64,000 nucleotides of DNA, from positions 62,625 to 126,624 of the forward strand of contig NZ_KQ949087.1 of the NCBI RefSeq assembly GCF_001514305.1, read 5' to 3'. A program made the translations under genes and the position numbers. The notes below the pieces were generated by a model that worked only from the letters and a program-made list of their open reading frames with translations, had not been told where the DNA came from and made no database searches. The DNA is from Streptomyces dysideae. GTDB taxonomy: Bacteria; Actinomycetota; Actinomycetes; Streptomycetales; Streptomycetaceae. Of the stretch, positions 60,079 to 64,000 are shown in pieces (the first letter of the stretch is position 1; the number at the start of each line of letters is the position of its first letter).

Positions 60079-61890
60079 TCAGAACGTCAGGTTCCAGCTG
60101 TTGATCCGGCCCGTGTCCAGCGCGGCCGTGTCCTGCACCCGCAGCTTCCAGGTGCCGTTGGCGGTCTCGCTGGACGCGTTCACCGTGTAGGTGGTCTTCA
60201 CGTTGTCCGCGGAGTCCGAGGAGCTGGCGGACTTCAGACGGTACGTCGAGCCGTCCGGGGCGACCAGGTCGATCACCAGGTCACCACGGTAGGTGTGGGT
60301 GATGTCCACACCTACCTGGAGGGCCGAGGGGGCGTTGCCGCTGCGGCCGCTGACGGTGATGGAGGACTCGACGGCCGAGCTGTTGTCCGGGATGGAGACG
60401 GCCGTGCTGCTGGTGAAGGTGGTGCCCCCGGTGGAGCCGCCGGAGCCGCTCACCGCCTGCACCGTCTTGGCCGCGTCCGCCAGGCCGGCGCCGCAGCCGC
60501 CCGAGCAGGTGCCGGGCAGGGCACGGGAGTTGGTCTTGATCGCCGACTCGATCTGCGCCGGGGTCAGCGACGAGTTGGCCGACTTCATCAGCGCGGCGAG
60601 GCCCGCGATGTGCGGGGCGGCCATGCTGGTGCCCTGGTAGTAGCTGTACGACTCGGAGGACGGCGCCTGCGAACCGGAGTTCAGCGTGGACAGGATGCCG
60701 TTCGCGGTGGTCGTACGGGTCTCGCCGCCGGGGGCCGCGATGTCGACGACCGAGCCGAAGTTGGAGTAGTACGAGCGGGAGCCGGCGCGGTTGGTCGCGG
60801 CCACGGAGATGACGTTGTTGCAGCTGGCCGGCGAGTAGTTGGCCGCGTTGGCGTTGCTGTTGCCCGCCGCGACGACGACCGTCGTACCGCGGTTCACAGC
60901 CCCGTTGATGGCGTTCTGCGTGGCGGTGGAGCAGGCACCGCCGCCGCCCAGGCTCATGTTGATGACCTTGGCGACGTTGCTGTTGGCCGGGACACCGGAG
61001 ACGCTGCCGCCGGACGCCCAGGTGATGGCGTCGACGATGTCGGAGTCGTAGCCACCGCACTTGCCGAGGACGCGCAGCGGGGAGACCTTCGCGTTGTACG
61101 CGATGCCCGCGACGCCCTTGCTGTTGTTGGTGACCGCGGCGATGGTGCCGGCGACGTGGGTGCCGTGCCAGGAGGAGGACTGGGCCGTCCAGTCGGAGGA
61201 GCACTCACGGTTCGCGGTCCAGTCGCCCGGGTCCGCCGGGTTGCTGTCACGGCCGCCGCCGTCGTTGGCGACGGCGGTGTCGGAGATGAAGTCGTAGCCC
61301 GCGACGATGTTGGCGCCGAGGTCGGAGTGCGTGACGTAGCCGGTGTCGATGACGGCGACGGTCACGCCGGTGCCGGTGGCGACGTCCCAGGCGGCCGGCA
61401 GGTTCATGCCCGCGGTGGCCTCGAACAGGTCCCACTGCTTGGTGTACTCGGTGTCGTTGGGCGTGGCCAGCGGCTTGTTCAGCCGGTCGGGCACGACGTA
61501 GGCGACCTGCGGGTCGGCCTGGTACTCGGCGACGACGTCGGCGACGTCCGCCTTGGTGAGCTGCTCGCCCAGGTCGATCAGGGCGGCACCGGTGCCGAGG
61601 CGGCGCTGGAAGTCGACGTCCTCGCCGGTCTCCTTGCCCTTGGCGACGGCGTCGGCCTCGGCGGCCTTGTTCGACTTGGCCTCGGTGGCGCCGGGCTTGT
61701 AACCGACGATGAGGCGCTCGGCCGTGGTGCCGGGGGCGGCCTCGGTGAGGGCCGCCGGGACGGGGGCGGCGGCTTCCGGGGCGGTGGATTCCTGGGCAAC
61801 GGCGACCGACGCGGAGGTCGCCGAGAGCAGCGCGGCGGAGACAGCGGCGACGGATATCAGCTTCCGTCTCATGGAGGCAGAGGTACGCAA
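60079..61890 (-). CDS. Secreted subtilisin-like (S8) protease with P-domain
   Basis: A 603-aa exported protease. Signal peptide about 1-32 (start TTG 61890 with GAAAGG upstream, or ATG 61872). Inhibitor-I9-like propeptide at about 50-140. The catalytic triad is complete: Asp in VIDTGYVTH (near 182), His in SWHGTHVAGT (near 246), Ser in GTSMAAPHIAG (near 425), plus oxyanion Asn in AAGNSNA. The last 110 residues form a proprotein-convertase P-domain (SIPDNSSAVESSI, THTYRGDLVIDLVAPDG, WNLTF). It degrades extracellular protein and could be a target of the SSI-type inhibitor in this window. Confidence 0.95.
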   Translation of the reverse strand: MRTSASMRRKLISVAAVSAALLSATSASVAVAQESTAPEAAAPVPAALTEAAPGTTAERLIVGYKPGATEAKSNKAAEADAVAKGKETGEDVDFQRRLGTGAALIDLGEQLTKADVADVVAEYQADPQVAYVVPDRLNKPLATPNDTEYTKQWDLFEATAGMNLPAAWDVATGTGVTVAVIDTGYVTHSDLGANIVAGYDFISDTAVANDGGGRDSNPADPGDWTANRECSSDWTAQSSSWHGTHVAGTIAAVTNNSKGVAGIAYNAKVSPLRVLGKCGGYDSDIVDAITWASGGSVSGVPANSNVAKVINMSLGGGGACSTATQNAINGAVNRGTTVVVAAGNSNANAANYSPASCNNVISVAATNRAGSRSYYSNFGSVVDIAAPGGETRTTTANGILSTLNSGSQAPSSESYSYYQGTSMAAPHIAGLAALMKSANSSLTPAQIESAIKTNSRALPGTCSGGCGAGLADAAKTVQAVSGSGGSTGGTTFTSSTAVSIPDNSSAVESSITVSGRSGNAPSALQVGVDITHTYRGDLVIDLVAPDGSTYRLKSASSSDSADNVKTTYTVNASSETANGTWKLRVQDTAALDTGRINSWNLTF

Positions 61891-62243
61891 GGGCTTTGCC
61901 TTTCAGTGGCCGGACTCCGGGCAGCGCGGAGCGGCGGTCAGATTCGCTTCGCCGTCGAAGCGGAGGGGGGGTGAACCGAAAAGCGGGCGCGGCGGCCGGC
62001 CTGCGCGAGCCGATATCCGTTCGGGGTTACCTGTGGTTCGGCTGTGCTCGAACGATAGGCAAACAGCTGGTCATCCGGATACAGGGGAAACCCTCGATCA
62101 GTCCGGAAACTCACCCTCGCTGTCGCGCAGTTGACCGTCTATGGCCGCTTTGCGTGGACCGTGGCGCGGTGAACGCGCCGGAACGGATTCCCGTACTGCT
62201 CGGGAGCACACCGTTTTCACGCCACCCCTGGGAGAGGTTCCGG
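61891..62243. other. Divergent promoter region of protease and LPMO genes
   Basis: This 353-base gap holds no gene I can support. CGCTTCG (61945-61951) and CGAAGCG (61956-61962) form a 7-bp hairpin with a four-base loop, 55-72 bases before the protease start, a possible operator. TTGACC at 62131-62136 is a possible -35 box for the LPMO gene, without a clear -10. Confidence 0.4.
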
Positions 62244-63167
62244 ATGGCCCGTACGACCGCACGCCTGGCGGCCGCCGCCGTGACCCCGCTGCTGCTCACG
62301 GCCTGGGCGGCGGGACCGGCCCATGCGCACGGCGCGCCGACGGATCCGGTCAGCCGGGTGTACGCCTGCTCCCCCGACGGCGGTGCCGCGGCCGGGTCGG
62401 CGGCGTGCCGTGCGGCCGTCGCCGCGAACGGCGGCCCCTTCACGGCCTGGGACAACCTGCGGGTGGCGAACGTCAACGGCCGGGACCGGCAGACCGTCCC
62501 CGACGGACAGCTGTGCAGCGGCGGCCTGTCCGCCTACCGGGGCCTCGACCTCGCCCGCGCCGACTGGCCGGGCACCCGGACGACCCCGGGCACCACGCTG
62601 ACCATGCGGTACGTCTCGACGATCCCGCACACCGGCACGTTCCGCCTCTACCTCACCAAGTCCGGCTACGACCCGACGAAACCGCTGACCTGGTCCGACC
62701 TTCCGGAGCGGCCGTTCGCACAAGTGACGGACCCGGCGCTGACCGACGGGGCGTACCGGATCACGGCGAAGCTGCCGTCCGACCGGACCGGGCGTCATGT
62801 GCTGTACACGGTCTGGCAGAACAGCAGCACGCCGGACACCTACTACTCGTGCTCGGACGTGGTGTTCCCGGCGGCCGGGAAGGCGGAGGCGGGTGGCGGG
62901 GTCCCGGCGTCCCCGTCGGCCGCCGCCGGAAAGGACCGTACGAGCAGCAGCCCGTCGCCGACGGCCAAGTCCCGTACGACGCCTTCGCGTACCCCCCCTT
63001 CCCGTACGCCCGAGGCGACTCCCCGGACTCAGGACGACAGCACCCCGGTGGCGTCCACCGCCGGCGGCCCCACGGGCCCCTCGGCCCCGATGCTGGCGGG
63101 CGGCGCCGCCGCGGTGCTGGTGCTCACCGGGGGCGCCGCCCTGGCGCTGCGTCTGCGCCGGAGGTGA
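62244..63167 (+). CDS. Membrane-anchored AA10-type LPMO (chitin/cellulose oxidising)
   Basis: A 307-aa exported protein; ATG 62244 follows GGGAGAGG. The signal peptide ends PAHA, leaving His29 as mature residue 1 (HGAPTDPVSRVYAC), the first ligand of the copper histidine brace. A second His lies in STIPHTGTF near residue 132. The AA10 core ends near YYSCSDVVF (about 210). A Ser/Thr/Pro linker of about 65 residues, one membrane helix (LAGGAAAVLVLTGGAALAL) and RLRRR follow, so it stays on the cell surface. It should cleave polysaccharide oxidatively, or remodel the producer's own surface glycan. Confidence 0.88.
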   Translation: MARTTARLAAAAVTPLLLTAWAAGPAHAHGAPTDPVSRVYACSPDGGAAAGSAACRAAVAANGGPFTAWDNLRVANVNGRDRQTVPDGQLCSGGLSAYRGLDLARADWPGTRTTPGTTLTMRYVSTIPHTGTFRLYLTKSGYDPTKPLTWSDLPERPFAQVTDPALTDGAYRITAKLPSDRTGRHVLYTVWQNSSTPDTYYSCSDVVFPAAGKAEAGGGVPASPSAAAGKDRTSSSPSPTAKSRTTPSRTPPSRTPEATPRTQDDSTPVASTAGGPTGPSAPMLAGGAAAVLVLTGGAALALRLRRR

Positions 63168-63185
63168 ACTCCGGGCCCACGAGGG

Positions 63186-63836
63186 CTAGTTGACGAAGAC
63201 CAGCTCGCCGTTGTCGGTCACCGGGGCGTACTTGGCGGTGAAGAAGCCGTTGGCGAAGCAGAGCGAGGAGCCGGAGCTCTTCGTGAACTGCTGGTCGTCG
63301 AAGTTGATGCTGTTGTCGTCGTTGTCGGCCGTGCCGATCAGGCTGGGGGCCTGGTAGACGCAGGTGATGGTGCCGAGCAGGGTCCTCAGCCGGACTGTGG
63401 TCTGGATGGTGGAGCCCTCGGCCGGGGTCACGGTGACGGTGCCGTCGGAGGCCACGGTGGTGGTGTATGGCAGGTTGTCGACCGTGATGCTGGTGACGCC
63501 GAGCACGCCGACGACGTTGCTGGTGCAGCTGCTGCTGTCGAAGGTGTGCCCGGAGAGCGACTCGGTGGCCGTGCCCGGTGCCTCGGGGTTGTCGGTGACG
63601 GTGGCGGTGAACTGCGAGTTGGTGCAGGAGATGCCGCTGGTGCCGGTCGCGCTGGAGTAGAGGGTGGCGGCGGTGCCACTGGCCAGCGGTGCGGTGAGGA
63701 CGTCGCCGACCGCGACGGCCGTACCCCCGGTGGAGCCGGTGGTGAGGACCGTGCCGTCGGCGGCGGACGCGGGGGCGGCGGACAGGGTGAGGGCGGCGAC
63801 GGTGCCGGCGAGGGTGAGCAGAGTGCGAGTGCGCAT
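63186..63836 (-). CDS. Secreted beta-rich protein of unknown function
   Basis: A 216-aa exported protein: signal MRTRTLLTLAGTVAALTLSA with cleavage after ASA (about 26), then a Thr/Ser/Val-rich beta protein. Four Cys (about residues 70, 102, 157 and 191) could form two disulfides. SLSGHTFDSSSCTSNVVGVLGVTSITVDN and TVRLRTLLGTITCVYQA resemble a group of Streptomyces secreted proteins with no assigned role. It is convergent with the LPMO gene, with 18 bases between stops and no terminator visible. Confidence 0.8.
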   Translation of the reverse strand: MRTRTLLTLAGTVAALTLSAAPASAADGTVLTTGSTGGTAVAVGDVLTAPLASGTAATLYSSATGTSGISCTNSQFTATVTDNPEAPGTATESLSGHTFDSSSCTSNVVGVLGVTSITVDNLPYTTTVASDGTVTVTPAEGSTIQTTVRLRTLLGTITCVYQAPSLIGTADNDDNSINFDDQQFTKSSGSSLCFANGFFTAKYAPVTDNGELVFVN

Positions 63837-64000
63837 GCGGGTGCCTCTTCTCCGAGGTGGGGGTGAAAGGGGGGTGGGGCAAAGGGGGGATGGGGCAAGG
63901 GCGGACGCGAGTGGGCGTCCGCCGCTGCCGGCCCGTGACGCCTTCTCCGTACGTGACGGACCGGCAACGGCAGCCGGCCGGGACCGGCCGGAGACCCCGG
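63837..64000. other. Upstream region of the secreted protein with G-runs and hairpin
   Basis: The plus strand at about 63859-63900 has five or more runs of three to six G (GGGGG, GGGGGG, GGGG, GGGGGG, GGGG, GGG) separated by short loops. GCGGACGC (63901-63908) pairs with GCGTCCGC (63915-63922). No gene is seen. The promoter of the secreted-protein gene should be here. Confidence 0.45.

Noticed and set aside
1..64000. tRNA, rRNA or complete insertion sequences
   Set aside because: I saw no cloverleaf-forming stretch, rRNA-like conserved sequence or transposase ORF in the window.

Overview
The window is high-GC actinobacterial DNA, almost certainly a Streptomyces chromosome. Support comes from the strong G/C bias at third codon positions, GTG starts, bldA-type TTA codons, a two-domain geosmin synthase, a CprB-type gamma-butyrolactone receptor, a Streptomyces subtilisin inhibitor family protein and an Lrm/Mgt macrolide-resistance pair. 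From memory, the order cysDN ... geosmin synthase - cprB resembles the SCO6098 to SCO6071 stretch of S. coelicolor. The AfsA homologue and second receptor beside cprB suggest a different species.

Layout. (1) 1-5257: sulfur assimilation (cysD end, cysN, sulfonate-type ABC importer, sirohydrochlorin chelatase). (2) 5373-17093: one long, tightly overlapping operon for a GTPase-centred regulatory system. It encodes a beta-domain protein with a TTA codon, a zinc-ribbon GTPase, a very large GTPase-associated (GAP1-like) protein with a repetitive linker, a membrane-anchored zinc-ribbon GTPase, two tiny ORFs, and a TerY-like vWA / PP2C / Ser-Thr kinase triad. It ends at a strong bidirectional hairpin. 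(3) 17131-18972: two convergent genes, a two-TM protein and a 106-aa protein, that share a near-identical Asn/Gly-rich motif resembling paired bacterial amyloid (RHIM-like) signalling motifs. (4) 19133-25182: ketopantoate-reductase-like protein, aldo/keto reductase, DUF1697 protein, MMPL transporter and a frameshifted exported protein. (5) 25173-27520: macrolide glycosyltransferase and Erm 23S rRNA methyltransferase, each with an apparently leaderless promoter; the Erm gene has a stalling-type leader peptide. (6) 27531-36422: sugar ABC importer without ATPase, phosphotransferase, LysR/EamA divergent pair, frameshifted YbaK gene, exonuclease, HEPN protein. (7) 36483-49247: diverged copper amine oxidase with its partner, then glgX, treY and treZ for glycogen debranching and trehalose synthesis. 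A pair of M14 carboxypeptidases and an SSI-type inhibitor sit among them. (8) 49248-56507: APH-fold pseudokinase, M24 peptidase and geosmin synthase among decayed genes: LysE with a 51-bp micro-inversion and a palindromic insert, a P450 relic, and a DUF89 gene with an internal deletion. (9) 56518-59813: gamma-butyrolactone locus (CprB-type receptor, AfsA-type synthase, second receptor, NmrA-like reductase). (10) 60079-63836: secreted subtilase with P-domain, membrane-anchored LPMO-like protein and a secreted protein of unknown function.

Five genes carry TTA codons (5598, 18957, 45719, 57153, 57967). They include the first gene of the GTPase operon, the motif-bearing membrane protein, the M14/SSI operon, and both the CprB-type receptor and the AfsA-type synthase. 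This suggests that several modules are tied to the bldA developmental programme. The best candidate for an undescribed system is the GTPase/GAP1/TerY-triad operon together with the convergent motif-sharing pair.
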